In this document: positions 34,193-45,154 of the stretch, piece by piece
Position numbering within the stretch: position 1 is the first letter of the stretch
Layout of the letters: each line of letters starts with the position of its first letter
Origin: Spirochaetales bacterium Spiro_12
GTDB taxonomy: Bacteria; Spirochaetota; Spirochaetia; Treponematales; Rectinemataceae
Assembly (NCBI GenBank): GCA_001603165.1
Contig: LVBN01000065.1
Location: 30,030-94,029 of the forward strand
DNA: 64,000 bases
Direction: 5' to 3'
Notes under the pieces: generated by a model
What the model was told of the DNA's origin: nothing
The model's database searches: none
What the model saw: the letters and a program-made list of their open reading frames with translations, nothing else
Translations under genes and position numbers: made by a program

Positions 34193-34221
34193 TTGACAGC
34201 TCGCAGGGCTCCTCATATATT
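34193..34221 (+). promoter_or_regulatory. Consensus sigma70 promoter of the cobT-btuFCD operon
   Basis: TTGACA (34193-34198), 17-nt spacer, TATATT (34216-34221), immediately upstream of the cobalamin riboswitch. It is identical in hexamers and spacing to the promoters at 27796 and 38653. Confidence 0.8.
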
Positions 34222-34229
34222 TGTATCGT

Positions 34230-34400
34230 TGCGGCGCCAAAAGGCTTAATCGGGAAGCTGGTGAAATGCCGGCACGCCCCCAGGCACTGTAAGGAAGCGT
34301 TTAACTTAGTCCGAAAGCCACTGCGTGAGCGGGAAGGCCGCGGACCTCGAAGAGGATGCTTCCGAGTCAGGAGACCGACCGCGCGGCCACGTCGTAGACG
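34230..34400 (+). ncRNA. Cobalamin (AdoCbl-type) riboswitch
   Basis: Conserved aptamer parts occur in order: AAAAGGCTTAATCGGGAAGC, GGTGAAATGCCGGCACGCCC, AGGCACTGTAA, then AAAGCCACTG, GCGGGAAGGC and the B12-box-like CCGAGTCAGGAGACCGAC (34362-34379). It begins right after the promoter and precedes cobT by about 200 nt. The remaining leader (34401-34602) can form GC-rich hairpins near 34515-34540, but no clear U-tract terminator is seen, so the control mechanism is not decided. Cobalamin excess should lower expression of cobT and btuFCD. Confidence 0.9.
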
Positions 34401-34602
34401 CGGATATCGCTATTATTCACTGGGTGCTGAATAATGAAGGTTCTTACCTCCATAGGTTCCCGCACAGTTCCAGTGTCCTCGTTTCGGCAGTAAGCGCCAA
34501 CACAGGTCCGCCAAAGGCCGGCGGCGCGCCGTCAGTCTTTTCGACCCCGGGCGCGTTGTACGGTTTTTGCGGCTTTTCCCCCGGAAAGAGGATAGGAAAG
34601 TC

Positions 34603-35661
34603 ATGGATACGATTAAGAAGACAATCGAACGCATCGGCGCGCCCGATCAGGTGGTCAGGAAGGCCGCCGAGGAGCGCCAGAAGTGTCTCACTAAGCCTGA
34701 AGGCAGCCTCGGGGCTCTGGAGGGTCTGTCGGTCCGCATTGCGGGCATGCAGGGAAGCCTCACTCCCCGCGCCGAACCGGGGGCGGTCTTTGTCATGGCC
34801 GCTGATCATGGGGTCTGCGTCGAGGGGGTGAGCGCTTATCCCCCGGAGGTTACGGCCCAGATGGTGGGCAATTTCGCGGCTGGAGGAGCCGCGATCAACG
34901 CCATAGCGAAGGCTGTGGGTGCCCGGGTTGTGATCGCCGATTTGGGCGTAGCCACGGAACTTCCCCGGGACATGGCGGTTCACCGCCGAAAAATAGCGTA
35001 TGGAACCAGGAATATGGCTCAGCTTCCGGCGATGACCAGGGTGGAGGCCCTGCGCTCCATCGCCTCGGGCATCGAGATATTCGAAGAGGAGCTGGCGGCC
35101 TCTCCCTTCGCGATAGCGGCCATAGGCGATATGGGAATCGGCAATACCACCGCGGCCGCCGCCTTGGCTTCGGTCTTTACCGGCAGGACTCCGGCGGAGT
35201 TGGTGGGGCGGGGCACGGGTTTGGACGACAGGGCTTTGGAACGCAAGATCAGCGTGGTGGAAAGGGCGCTCGCCCTTCACAGGCCCGCTGCCAGGGACCC
35301 GATAGCCGTTCTTGCCGCGGTCGGAGGTTTCGAGATAGGGGGAATGGCTGGCGCGATCCTTGCGGCCGCGGCGCATAGGATTCCGCTCGTCGTGGATGGC
35401 TATATTACGGGAGCCGCCGCTTTGCTGGCCGCCGCGCTCGCTCCGGTAAGCAAGGAATATATGATCGCGGGGCACCTTTCTGGCGACAGGGGTCATGGTT
35501 TTATGTTGTCCACGCTGGGGCTTGAGCCGCTTCTGAATTTGGGGATGAGGCTGGGAGAAGGAACTGGAGCTGCGCTCGCAATGGGAATCTGCAAGGCCGC
35601 CTGCGCCGTCCTTAGTTCGATGGCCACCTTCGAAACGGCGGGAATCGGAGGAAAACTATGA
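34603..35661 (+). CDS. cobT: Nicotinate-nucleotide--dimethylbenzimidazole phosphoribosyltransferase
   Basis: 352 residues, standard length. It makes alpha-ribazole phosphate for the lower ligand of cobalamin from nicotinate mononucleotide and a benzimidazole. Motifs: LTKPEGSLGALEGL-like start (KPEGSLG at about 26-32), VMAADHGVCVEGVSAYP (about 66-82), GDMGIGNTTAAAAL near 175 and the catalytic Glu in GEGTGAALAM near 317. The ATG at 34603 has AGGA; the frame to 34567 is rejected. It overlaps btuF by ATGA. No other corrinoid biosynthesis gene is here, so salvage or remodelling of imported corrinoids is likely. Confidence 0.96.
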   Translation: MDTIKKTIERIGAPDQVVRKAAEERQKCLTKPEGSLGALEGLSVRIAGMQGSLTPRAEPGAVFVMAADHGVCVEGVSAYPPEVTAQMVGNFAAGGAAINAIAKAVGARVVIADLGVATELPRDMAVHRRKIAYGTRNMAQLPAMTRVEALRSIASGIEIFEEELAASPFAIAAIGDMGIGNTTAAAALASVFTGRTPAELVGRGTGLDDRALERKISVVERALALHRPAARDPIAVLAAVGGFEIGGMAGAILAAAAHRIPLVVDGYITGAAALLAAALAPVSKEYMIAGHLSGDRGHGFMLSTLGLEPLLNLGMRLGEGTGAALAMGICKAACAVLSSMATFETAGIGGKL

Positions 35662-36551
35662 GGAAAACTCTATCGGTAGCGTTTGCGTTAGTATGTCTGC
35701 TTGGCGCGGTATCGGCCCAAACCACGCCCGGCGTCGTCGATTCCCTTGGGAAGCCCTTGAGTCTTTTCAAGCCCGCCTCGAGAGTGATATCCCTCGGCCC
35801 GGGATCCACGGAAGTGCTTTTCGCCATCGGGGCCAAGGTGGTGGGCGTGACGAGCTACTGTGTCTATCCGCCCGAGGCTTTGAAAGTGGAAAGAATCGGT
35901 GGCTTTTCCGCCGATTCCATGTCTCTGGAGAAGATTCTGTCCTTGAGGCCCGACCTGGTGGTGGATTCGGGGGCTATTCACACCGGTCTTACCAAGGCTC
36001 TGGCCAACTACGGGATTCCTCACTATTCCTACGATCCGGGTTCCTTCGAGGATATAGCCCGGGGAATCCGCAACCTGGGCACGCTGACGGGAAGATCCGA
36101 GCAAGCGGACGTCGTCGCGGCGACCATGCTGAATCGCATCGACGAGGTAAAACGGCGTGTGGGAACCCTTGGCGAGGAAAAGAGAAAAAGCGTGTTCTGG
36201 GAGGTCTACAACGAGCCGCTCATGACCTGCGGGTCCGCCACCTTCCAGCATGCGATAGTGGAAGCCGGCGGCGGCAGGGATATTTTCGCCGACCTGCCTG
36301 GATCCTGGCCCATGGTGAGCAATGAGGAAGTCATCAAACGGGCTCCCGAGGTTATCATGGGCGCTGACGATCATGGGGACAACATTAGTCTCCAGGCGCT
36401 GAGGGCAAGGCCGGGCTGGAGCTTGATTCCAGCTGTGAAGAACGGGAAGGTAATCATTCTTCCGACGGGTATAGTCTCCAATCCAGGTCCGAGGGTGGCC
36501 GAGGGGGTAAGGGCGGTGGCAGAGGCGCTGTATCCGGAGCTTTTTAGATGA
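35658..36551 (+). CDS. btuF: Cobalamin-type ABC transporter substrate-binding protein (BtuF-like)
   Basis: 297 residues with a signal peptide (MRKTLSVAFALVCLLGAVSA). It has the class III binding-protein fold signature: RVISLGPGSTEVLFAIGA (about 35-52), GVTSYCVYPPEAL, then SLRPDLVVDSG in the first lobe and PEVIMGADD in the second. It overlaps cobT (ATGA) and btuC (ATGA), and unlike the other binding-protein genes here no hairpin separates it from its permease. Its riboswitch context makes a corrinoid ligand far more likely than an iron-siderophore. Confidence 0.9.
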   Translation: MRKTLSVAFALVCLLGAVSAQTTPGVVDSLGKPLSLFKPASRVISLGPGSTEVLFAIGAKVVGVTSYCVYPPEALKVERIGGFSADSMSLEKILSLRPDLVVDSGAIHTGLTKALANYGIPHYSYDPGSFEDIARGIRNLGTLTGRSEQADVVAATMLNRIDEVKRRVGTLGEEKRKSVFWEVYNEPLMTCGSATFQHAIVEAGGGRDIFADLPGSWPMVSNEEVIKRAPEVIMGADDHGDNISLQALRARPGWSLIPAVKNGKVIILPTGIVSNPGPRVAEGVRAVAEALYPELFR

Positions 36552-37603
36552 ATGACTCGGCCCGAGGCGGGTTTCGCGGGCGAGGACTGGGAGCGCTGGG
36601 GTATTTGGCCTTGGGTTTGACCGCCACGGCGGCGTTCCTGGGAAGTCTCTGCCTGGGCTCAGTGTCCTTGACTTTCCCGGAGGTGCTCAAGGCGCTGGGG
36701 GCCAAGTTTTTCGGCCTTCAAGGCGTCGATCCGATCAGCATAGCGATCGTCTGGCAGCTGAGGCTCGCCCGGAGTCTTCTGGCGGCGGTGGCGGGGGCTG
36801 CGCTGAGCGCCTCGGGCGCCGTTTTGCAGGGCCTGTTTCGGAATCCGCTGGCCGATCCATATTCCATGGGAGTATCGGCGGGAGCTTCGCTGGGCGCGGT
36901 TATCGCCATGGTGACGGGATTTTCCACGGGCCTGAGCTTTGTCGGGGCCGTGGAGATCAGCTCCTTTTTCGGAGCCCTCGCCGCTTCTTTTCTGGTGTAC
37001 CTGACCGCCAGGGTCTCCAGGAGGATTTCGCCCACGGCGGCCTTGTTGCTGGCCGGCGCGGCGGTGGGTTCCTTCGTCTCGGCCGTGGTTGCTTTGATCG
37101 TGACGTTTAACGACAAGGATCTACATTCGGTTTTCTACTGGATGTTGGGGGGCTTCGGGGGCAAGGGCTGGAAGGACCTGGCCACCGCCGCGCCGGCCGC
37201 GGCGATATCCCTGGCGGGCGCGCTCTTTCTCTCCCGTCCCTTGGATGTCTTGGCCGCGGGAGAGGAGACTGCGGGCACCCTGGGCCTGGATGTGTCCCTG
37301 CTGCGGCGTTTGGCGGTGCTTGCCGCAAGTCTCGGCGCCGCCGCCGCCGTGGCCGCCGGGGGGGTCATAGGATTTGTCGGGCTCTTGGGACCACATTTCG
37401 CTAGGCTGATCGTCGGGCCCCTTCACCGGCGTCTCATTCCCCTTTCGGCGATCAGCGGAGCCGTTCTTCTCATGACAGCCGACGCCCTGGCCAGATCGGT
37501 TGCTGCGCCCCTGGAGCTGCCGGTGGGAATCGTCACCGCTTTTATCGGGGCGCCGGTCTTTCTGCATCTTTTGGGCAGAACCGGTCAGGGGACGACAGTA
37601 TGA
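36548..37603 (+). CDS. btuC: FecCD-family ABC permease (BtuC-like)
   Basis: 351 residues with about ten transmembrane helices. Family landmarks are WQLRLARSLLAAVAGAALSASGAV, LFRNPLADPYSMGVSAGASLG, FYWMLGGF, a GFVGLLGPHFARLIVGPLHRR cytoplasmic coupling segment and ELPVGIVTAFIGAPVFLHLL at the end. Start overlaps btuF and stop overlaps the ATPase gene, both by 4 nt. It forms the corrinoid channel in the inner membrane. Confidence 0.94.
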   Translation: MNDSARGGFRGRGLGALGYLALGLTATAAFLGSLCLGSVSLTFPEVLKALGAKFFGLQGVDPISIAIVWQLRLARSLLAAVAGAALSASGAVLQGLFRNPLADPYSMGVSAGASLGAVIAMVTGFSTGLSFVGAVEISSFFGALAASFLVYLTARVSRRISPTAALLLAGAAVGSFVSAVVALIVTFNDKDLHSVFYWMLGGFGGKGWKDLATAAPAAAISLAGALFLSRPLDVLAAGEETAGTLGLDVSLLRRLAVLAASLGAAAAVAAGGVIGFVGLLGPHFARLIVGPLHRRLIPLSAISGAVLLMTADALARSVAAPLELPVGIVTAFIGAPVFLHLLGRTGQGTTV

Positions 37604-38604
37604 GCCCATACAGGCCATTCATCGAGTCGAAGCGAGGAGGAACCGAAGCTTCCGGAGCTTCGGCTTCCGCCTTCGCGCTGGAAGTCGAGGCGGTCAGCGT
37701 CGGCTATCCCGGCCGGGCTCCGGTCATCTCGGACCTCAACTTTGGCCTCCAGCGGGGGAAAGTACTGGCGGTCATCGGTCCCAACGGCTCCGGAAAGACA
37801 ACATTGTTTCGGGCCTTGGCCGGGGAACTGCCCCTTGCCGCCGGAAGGGTCTTGGTGCGCAGCCCGCACGGAGGAACCGCAAGGACGACGGAAGCCCGTT
37901 CGAAGCCGTTTAAGGGAAGGACAAAGCCGGCGGATTTCGCGGGGGCTCCCGAGTTCGGCGCTTCCAGACCCGATTGTTTCGACATACATAAATTGCCGAC
38001 CAGGCTTAAGGCGAGACTCGTCGCCAGGGTGTTGCAGAACGAGCAATCCGCCTGGGCGGTCCCTGTCGCCGATTATGTCCGGGCTGGGCTCTTCGCCGCC
38101 GAAGGCTGGTTTTCCCACGATCCGGCCAGGGCGGCAAAAAAGACAGCCTGGGCGCTGGAGGCCATGGGTATTGCCTTTCTTGCCGAACGCCCCGTGACCG
38201 AGCTTTCCGGCGGAGAGTTCCGCCGGGTGGTCATAGCCCGCGCCCTGATACAGGATACCGATATTCTTCTTTTGGACGAACCTACGGCCGATCTCGACCT
38301 GGAGCACCAGATGGAAACTTTGGAGCTCCTCCTCGACTTGGCCAAGGCCGGAAAAGCGGTCGCGTTTTCTGTGCACGACCTCAACCAGGCGGCCATGGTG
38401 GCCGATCGAGTGCTTCTTTTGGCGGGAGGCAAGGTCGCGGCGTACGGGAAACCTTCCGAGGTCCTCACGGCGGGAATAATCAATCGAACCTATGGAGCCA
38501 GGGTGTTCGTGGGAAGACATCCGGCGGCGGATATTCCCCAAATCGTGCCCGATCCCGAATGGATGGACAGGGTCAGGGCGAATCGACGGGGAACTGATTC
38601 CTAA
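37600..38604 (+). CDS. btuD: Corrinoid-type ABC transporter ATP-binding protein (BtuD-like) with insertion
   Basis: 334 residues. Walker A GPNGSGKTTLF is at about 64-74, Q-loop VLQNEQSAW near 143, signature LSGGEFRR near 205, Walker B ILLLDEPTADLD and H-loop SVHDLNQ. Compared with typical FecE/BtuD proteins, there is an extra low-complexity stretch of about 38 residues (roughly 89-126) rich in Gly, Ala, Arg and Lys before the Q-loop, and an Ala/Ser-rich extension of about 25 residues at the N-terminus. It overlaps btuC by 4 nt. Confidence 0.92.
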   Translation: MSPYRPFIESKRGGTEASGASASAFALEVEAVSVGYPGRAPVISDLNFGLQRGKVLAVIGPNGSGKTTLFRALAGELPLAAGRVLVRSPHGGTARTTEARSKPFKGRTKPADFAGAPEFGASRPDCFDIHKLPTRLKARLVARVLQNEQSAWAVPVADYVRAGLFAAEGWFSHDPARAAKKTAWALEAMGIAFLAERPVTELSGGEFRRVVIARALIQDTDILLLDEPTADLDLEHQMETLELLLDLAKAGKAVAFSVHDLNQAAMVADRVLLLAGGKVAAYGKPSEVLTAGIINRTYGARVFVGRHPAADIPQIVPDPEWMDRVRANRRGTDS

Positions 38605-38652
38605 ATCTCTTTCTTGCCCCTTCCGAAAAACGCGCATTTCCATAAAAACGCA

Positions 38653-38681
38653 TTGACAGCCCTTTGCGCTTAAACTATATT
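38653..38681 (+). promoter_or_regulatory. Consensus sigma70 promoter upstream of the XRE-cupin/leu operon
   Basis: TTGACA (38653-38658), 17-nt spacer, TATATT (38676-38681). The predicted start near 38688 gives a leader of about 34 nt before the ATG at 38722. No dyad or T-box is seen in the leader. Confidence 0.8.
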
Positions 38682-38721
38682 TCAGCAACTTTAGTATTTG
38701 TTAAGTCTCGGGGGCGTCGGA

Positions 38722-39300
38722 ATGAAATACAGGGTGGGAGAAAAAATCCGCCTGGTTCGAGAACGCAAGACTCTTACCCTTCGACAGGTGGCGCAGCAGG
38801 CGGGGGTCAGCGAGAGCCTGATCTCCCAAATCGAGCGCAACAAGGTATCCCCTGCCATCGATACGCTGTTGTCCATCGCCGACGCCCTGGATATCGACCT
38901 GGAATACCTTTTTTCGGACTACCGCAGGGAGAGGACGGTTCGGGTGCTGAAAGCCAAGGATCGACAGGTTTTGACCAGACCAGGCGTGCGGTACGAGCGA
39001 TTCGCCCAGATCGAACAGGGACAGGAATCGCGAAAAGGGATAGAGGCCTATCAAATCGATATAGAGCCCGGCGCTTCCACGGGGAACGACGAGTACGGCC
39101 ATGAGGGTTCGGAGTTGGGTGTGGTGGTGGACGGCAGGGCTGAACTCCAGGTCGGGACTCGGCGCTTCGGCCTGGAAGAGGGGGATTCGGCGAGCTTTTC
39201 CTCGGATTTCCCCCATAGGCTGGTCAATATAGGCGATAAAACCCTGCGGGTATTTTGGGTGATAACCCCGCCGAAGCGGGATGCCCAGGCTAAGCCTTGA
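38722..39300 (+). CDS. XRE-family transcriptional regulator with C-terminal cupin domain
   Basis: 192 residues. The N-terminal helix-turn-helix (about 5-62) reads LTLRQVAQQAGVSESLISQIERNKVSPAIDTL in the usual register. A C-terminal cupin_2 domain (about 115-185) has GHEGSELGVVVDGRAELQVG and a FPHRLVNIGDKTLRVFWV end, a likely small-ligand sensor. The ATG at 38722 follows a G-rich weak site. Its gene is followed after 14 bp by leuC, so it probably regulates the leucine genes or senses a metabolite linked to them. Such a regulator heading leuCDAB is not a standard arrangement. Confidence 0.9.
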   Translation: MKYRVGEKIRLVRERKTLTLRQVAQQAGVSESLISQIERNKVSPAIDTLLSIADALDIDLEYLFSDYRRERTVRVLKAKDRQVLTRPGVRYERFAQIEQGQESRKGIEAYQIDIEPGASTGNDEYGHEGSELGVVVDGRAELQVGTRRFGLEEGDSASFSSDFPHRLVNIGDKTLRVFWVITPPKRDAQAKP

Positions 39301-39314
39301 AAGAGGAGAGAGGA

Positions 39315-40655
39315 ATGGGACAGACATTGGCGGAGAAGATTTTCGCGTCTCACCTGGTCGAGATGCCTTTTGAGAATACCTGGGTTCTGAAGCTGGACAG
39401 GGTCTTCTGCCATGAAATTACCACTCCCATCGCCATAGCAGATCTTGTGGAGCGGGGCGTGGACAGGGTTTTCGATCCCGGGCGCATCAAGGCGGTGATC
39501 GATCATGTAAGCCCGGCCAAGGATTCCAAGACCGCGGAACAAGGAAGGGCGCTCAGACTATGGGCGCGTCGTCAGGGTATCGAAGACTTTTTCGATATAG
39601 GACGAAACGGGGTCTGCCACGCCATTTTTCCCGAAAAGGGTTTCGTCAGGCCGGGATACACCCTGGTGATGGGAGACAGCCATACCTGTACCCATGGCGC
39701 CTTCGGAGCCTTCGCTGCCGGGGTGGGCACCACCGACCTGGAAATCGCCATACTGAAAGGCGTCTGCGCCTTCGGTAAGCCCGAAACCTTCAGGGTGGAT
39801 CTGGAAGGAAGCCTGCCGGCGGGGGTTTTCCCGAAGGATGCGATCTTGGCGGTGATCGCCAAGATCGGTGTCGCCGGGGCTACCAATAAGGTTGTGGAAT
39901 TTCGAGGCCCCGTGGTGGATGCCATGAGCATGGAGGGGCGGATGACCCTCTGTAATATGGCCGTGGAGGCGGGAGGGACCAGCGGGGTCTGCATGCCCGA
40001 CGCGACCACGGTGGATTGGCTCTGGCCCTTTATCGGCCCCGCAGGGGAGGGGGAATTCGCTTCGAAAGAAGAGGCTCTCGCTGACTACTCCCGGTGGAAG
40101 AGCGATGACGATGCGTCCTATGCCGGGAGAATCAGCCTTGACTGTTCCGCTCTCGAACCCCTGGTTACCACCGGGTATTCGCCCGACAATGTCGTCCCCC
40201 TGCGGACCATGAGAGGAACCAGGATAGACCAGGTGTATATCGGATCCTGTACCAACGGGAGGATTGAAGACCTTCGGGAAGCGGCGGCGGTACTGCAAGG
40301 AAGGACCATACATCCCCAGGTGCGGGGAATCGTTTCGCCGGCCACCCAGGCGGTCTATGCGGCGGCGCTGGAGGAGGGCATACTCGAGACTTTCCTCAAG
40401 GCGGGATTCTGCGTCGCCAGTCCGGGCTGCGGGGCTTGTTTGGGCATGTCGAACGGCGTGCTCGCTTCGGGGGAAACCTGCGCTTCCACCACGAACCGCA
40501 ACTTCAGCGGGCGAATGGGCAGGGGGGGGATGATTCACCTTATGAGCCCGGCCAGCGCCGCGGCCGCGGCGCTGGCCGGGACTCTGGCGACCGCCGCCGA
40601 TGTCGCGAAGGGGCTTTCGGCGCCTGAGCCGGCAAAGCAGGAGGGAACGAAATGA
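39315..40655 (+). CDS. leuC: 3-isopropylmalate dehydratase large subunit
   Basis: 446 residues, the shorter LeuC/HacA-like type. The [4Fe-4S] ligands are Cys in IGSCTNGR (about 312) and the pair in SPGCGACLG (about 373-376). MGDSHTCTHGAFGAFAAGVGTTD near 120-142 is the other signature. With LeuD it isomerises 2-isopropylmalate to 3-isopropylmalate. The ATG at 39315 has GAGAGGA upstream; a start at 39297 is possible but overlaps the regulator. It overlaps leuD by ATGA. Confidence 0.94.
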   Translation: MGQTLAEKIFASHLVEMPFENTWVLKLDRVFCHEITTPIAIADLVERGVDRVFDPGRIKAVIDHVSPAKDSKTAEQGRALRLWARRQGIEDFFDIGRNGVCHAIFPEKGFVRPGYTLVMGDSHTCTHGAFGAFAAGVGTTDLEIAILKGVCAFGKPETFRVDLEGSLPAGVFPKDAILAVIAKIGVAGATNKVVEFRGPVVDAMSMEGRMTLCNMAVEAGGTSGVCMPDATTVDWLWPFIGPAGEGEFASKEEALADYSRWKSDDDASYAGRISLDCSALEPLVTTGYSPDNVVPLRTMRGTRIDQVYIGSCTNGRIEDLREAAAVLQGRTIHPQVRGIVSPATQAVYAAALEEGILETFLKAGFCVASPGCGACLGMSNGVLASGETCASTTNRNFSGRMGRGGMIHLMSPASAAAAALAGTLATAADVAKGLSAPEPAKQEGTK

Positions 40656-41179
40656 AGGAACTCGGAGGACGCCTGCTTTTCCTGGACAGAAACGACATCA
40701 ACACCGACGAGATTATACCCGCCCGATACCTGAACGAGGACTCGAAACTCGCCCTAAAGCCCTATTTGTTCGAAGATCTGGAACTTCCTGGCTTTGACAG
40801 GACAACATCGCTGCCGGGAAAACGGGTTGTGCTCTCCAGGGCCAACTTCGGTTGCGGCAGCTCCCGGGAGCACGCTCCCTGGGCGCTTGAAGCCAATGGG
40901 ATTCGGGTTGTCGTCGCCGAGAGTTTCGCCAGAATTTTCAGGCGCAATATGTATAACTGCGGAATGCTGGCGGCGGAAGTGCCTGCCCGCGTCGTGGCGG
41001 AACTGTTCGACCGCTTTTCCGGTACGGATACCGAACTCAAGGTAAATCTGGACTCGATGCTGCTAAGATTCGAAGCGAAGGAGACCGGGGCGCTCGAAGC
41101 GCCCCTTTCCCTGGGCGGATTCGAACTAGCCATGTTGAGGTCCGGAGGATGGCTGGATTTCGCCGCGACCCGGTATTGA
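40652..41179 (+). CDS. leuD: 3-isopropylmalate dehydratase small subunit
   Basis: 175 residues of the short archaeal/bacterial LeuD type. DRNDINTDEIIPARYL (about 11-26) and ANFGCGSSREHAPWAL (about 66-81) are the swivel-domain signatures, and ESFARIFRRNMYNCGML follows. It overlaps leuC by 4 nt. The two subunits form the aconitase-like enzyme of leucine biosynthesis. The homologous homoaconitase subunits look similar, but linkage to leuA and leuB supports leucine. Confidence 0.93.
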   Translation: MKELGGRLLFLDRNDINTDEIIPARYLNEDSKLALKPYLFEDLELPGFDRTTSLPGKRVVLSRANFGCGSSREHAPWALEANGIRVVVAESFARIFRRNMYNCGMLAAEVPARVVAELFDRFSGTDTELKVNLDSMLLRFEAKETGALEAPLSLGGFELAMLRSGGWLDFAATRY

Positions 41180-41277
41180 AGTGACAATACCGGGCCAGAC
41201 AGGACTTTCCAGTCTCGATTTTACCCGGGCGCGGGAGGAGTCCATGCGCCGGTTTGTTCAGTATTAAGGAGATTTTT

Positions 41278-42834
<1,557 letters not shown>

Positions 42835-42848
42835 GTCAAGGAGAGAGT

Positions 42849-43979
42849 ATGGACGCTGTTATTGCCCTGCTGCCCGGCGACGGCATCGGGCCCGAGGTGA
42901 CCGCCGAGGCTCGCAAGGCCCTCGATGCGGTGGCCGGGCGATTCGGACATGCCTTCGAGTTTAGGCCTTATCTCATTGGTGGAGCGGCCTTGGATGCCCA
43001 GGGTCTTCCCTTGCCCAGGGAGACCCTGAAGGGCTGCGGTGACTGCGATGCGGTGCTTTTCGGCGCCGTGGGCGGCCCGCGCTGGGACAAGGAGGCGCCG
43101 GACAAGCGCCCCGAGCGGGGCCTTTTGAGCCTGCGCAAAGCCTTGGGACTTTACGCGAACCTGCGACCCGCCACCCTGCTTAAGCCGCTGCGCGAAGCCT
43201 GCCCCCTCAAGGATGCGCTGCTCGAAGCGAGTTCTTTCGATGCTTCGCCGACTTTCGACATGCTGATCCTTCGCGAGCTGACCGGAGGCATTTATTTTGG
43301 ATCCCGGGGGAGAAAGGACGACGGAAGGTCGGCCTATGACACGGAAAGCTATTCCTACAGGGAAATCGAGCGCCTGTTGAGGGTAGCCTTTGATGCCGCC
43401 GCGGGGCGTCGCGGAAAGTTATGTGTCGTGGACAAGGCCAATGTGCTCGAGAGTTCGAGGCTCTGGCGGGAAGTGGCCAAGGACCTCGAGCCGGGATACC
43501 CGGGCGTAAAACTCGATTTCATGTACGTGGACAATTGCGCCATGCAACTTTTGAGGGCGCCCGGACAGTTCGATGTGATCGCAACCTCCAATCTTTTCGG
43601 CGACATTCTTTCCGACGAAGCCTCGGCGCTCACCGGTTCGATTGGAATGCTCCCCTCGGCCAGCCTGGGGGAGGAATCGCTCAAAGGCTTGGGTAGGATG
43701 GGACTCTACGAACCCATCCACGGTTCCGCCCCCGATATCGCCGGACAGGACAAGGCAAATCCCCTGGGGGCCATTCTGTCGGCGGCGATGCTGCTGCGAT
43801 ATTCCCTTGGCCTTGCCGAAGAGGCTGCGGCTGTGGAGTCGGCGGTGCTCCGGGTGCTTGAGGAAGGCTATCGCAGCGTCGATCTCGCGACCTTTGCGAC
43901 CCCTCATCCGCGCCGGGCCGGAACAAGGAAAATGGGCAACCTGATCGCGGGCCGTATTTCCCGGCCCGCCGGGGACTAA
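42849..43979 (+). CDS. leuB: 3-isopropylmalate dehydrogenase
   Basis: 376 residues. It opens [17 protein letters not shown], has the LeuB-type substrate loop [17 protein letters not shown] (about 88-104) and the catalytic ELTGGIYFG. The Lys in [15 protein letters not shown] and the Mg-binding DNCAMQLL and [10 protein letters not shown] follow. [18 protein letters not shown] binds NAD. AAGGAGAG precedes the ATG at 42849. It ends the leuCDAB set and its stop overlaps by 2 bases that of the convergent MFS gene, leaving no room for a terminator. Confidence 0.96.
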   Translation: MDAVIALLPGDGIGPEVTAEARKALDAVAGRFGHAFEFRPYLIGGAALDAQGLPLPRETLKGCGDCDAVLFGAVGGPRWDKEAPDKRPERGLLSLRKALGLYANLRPATLLKPLREACPLKDALLEASSFDASPTFDMLILRELTGGIYFGSRGRKDDGRSAYDTESYSYREIERLLRVAFDAAAGRRGKLCVVDKANVLESSRLWREVAKDLEPGYPGVKLDFMYVDNCAMQLLRAPGQFDVIATSNLFGDILSDEASALTGSIGMLPSASLGEESLKGLGRMGLYEPIHGSAPDIAGQDKANPLGAILSAAMLLRYSLGLAEEAAAVESAVLRVLEEGYRSVDLATFATPHPRRAGTRKMGNLIAGRISRPAGD

Positions 43980-45154
43980 GACCGCTTTGGCTCGTTTCGC
44001 ATTCGAACCGCGAAGGACATGAAAACCGTGAGAATTCCCAAGCCGATCAGGGAGGCCTCCAGGGACGAATCAGCCACCGCGCCGACTATGGGATAAAGCA
44101 GCGCTATGAGCACCCGTTCGACCATGGATATTCCCGATAGCGCGGTCGCGCGATGCTCGTTTTCTAAAAAAGTATTCATCGATGCCGCCAGCAAGGGAGC
44201 GCGAAAAAGCTTGAGCATGGTGACGCCGAAGATCGCCAGGAGGGTAATCCCTAAACCGGCAAAAAATCCTGAAGCCATATATAGCAAGCCCGGCAACAGA
44301 GAGGACAGGAATAAGGCAGGGTTTTCTCCCATGGTTTTTCTTATTTTGGGAGCCGCCATCAATAATAGGCTCGCTCCCAGGTTAGACCCCGCCCCGACGA
44401 AGCCGAACCATTCGATGGGCACCTTTTCCCTTCCCAAAAGAGACTGGTAGAACCAAAACATAAAAAAGGTGAGGGCGGAAATCACCGCGTAATTTATACC
44501 GAACCTCCTGAGCCGTGGGGTCCGCAGCACGATGCGGCAGCCTTCGATCCCGTGACGTAGAAATCCTTCGCGCCGGGATGGTGTGAAAGGCTCCCTGACA
44601 AAGAGGATGACCATGCCGGCAAGGGCGAAGGACAGGGCAGTGAGAATGAAAACAAAACCCAGGGCCGCCTCGTAGCCCATGACCCCGCTGCCGGCGATAA
44701 GCGAGCCCAGAGGAAAAGAAATAAAGAGACCTGCGGTGGAAAACGCGTGGTAACGGGAAAAGACCTCCGAACTATCATTGGCCTTGTTCGAAGCCACCTC
44801 GTGCAGTAAAGCGCTGTCCGCGCCGCTTATCATGGTCATCCCCAAGGCGCAGAGGATTTCCGAGGCGGCGAGAAGCCAAAAAGCTCTGACTATGCCGAAG
44901 GCGAGGAAACTAAAAGCCATGAGCGCCGAGCCCCAGAAAAGGGAAATCTTTCTTCCCCATCGGTCGGCCACCACACCGGTGGGAATTTCCAGCGCCATCA
45001 TGGCGCCGGAGAAAAGCGCTTCTAAAATGAACATCTTCCCGTAACCGAGGCCTATCCTATGAAGATAAAAAGGCACGGAGAGGGCGCCAAAGAATTGCAG
45101 GTTTTTCAGAAAACCGAAGAGATAGAGGATGACCACGTCGCTTCGTCGCTTCAT
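43976..45154 (-). CDS. MFS transporter
   Basis: About 392 residues with 12 hydrophobic segments. The MFS motif A between helices 2 and 3 appears as [20 protein letters not shown] near residue 50-70. Start uncertain: the ATG at 45154 (MKRRSDVV) is preferred as it begins just before helix 1, while an in-frame ATG at 45217 has no ribosome site. The substrate is not deducible; a drug or metabolite exporter is possible. It converges on leuB with overlapping stop codons and diverges from the V-ATPase operon. Confidence 0.85.
   Translation of the reverse strand: MKRRSDVVILYLFGFLKNLQFFGALSVPFYLHRIGLGYGKMFILEALFSGAMMALEIPTGVVADRWGRKISLFWGSALMAFSFLAFGIVRAFWLLAASEILCALGMTMISGADSALLHEVASNKANDSSEVFSRYHAFSTAGLFISFPLGSLIAGSGVMGYEAALGFVFILTALSFALAGMVILFVREPFTPSRREGFLRHGIEGCRIVLRTPRLRRFGINYAVISALTFFMFWFYQSLLGREKVPIEWFGFVGAGSNLGASLLLMAAPKIRKTMGENPALFLSSLLPGLLYMASGFFAGLGITLLAIFGVTMLKLFRAPLLAASMNTFLENEHRATALSGISMVERVLIALLYPIVGAVADSSLEASLIGLGILTVFMSFAVRMRNEPKRS

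Noticed and set aside
41180..41277. Possible T-box or leader-peptide attenuator before leuA
   Set aside because: No T-box core, no run of Leu codons in a short leader frame and no terminator; only small hairpins (GACT/AGTC) are seen.
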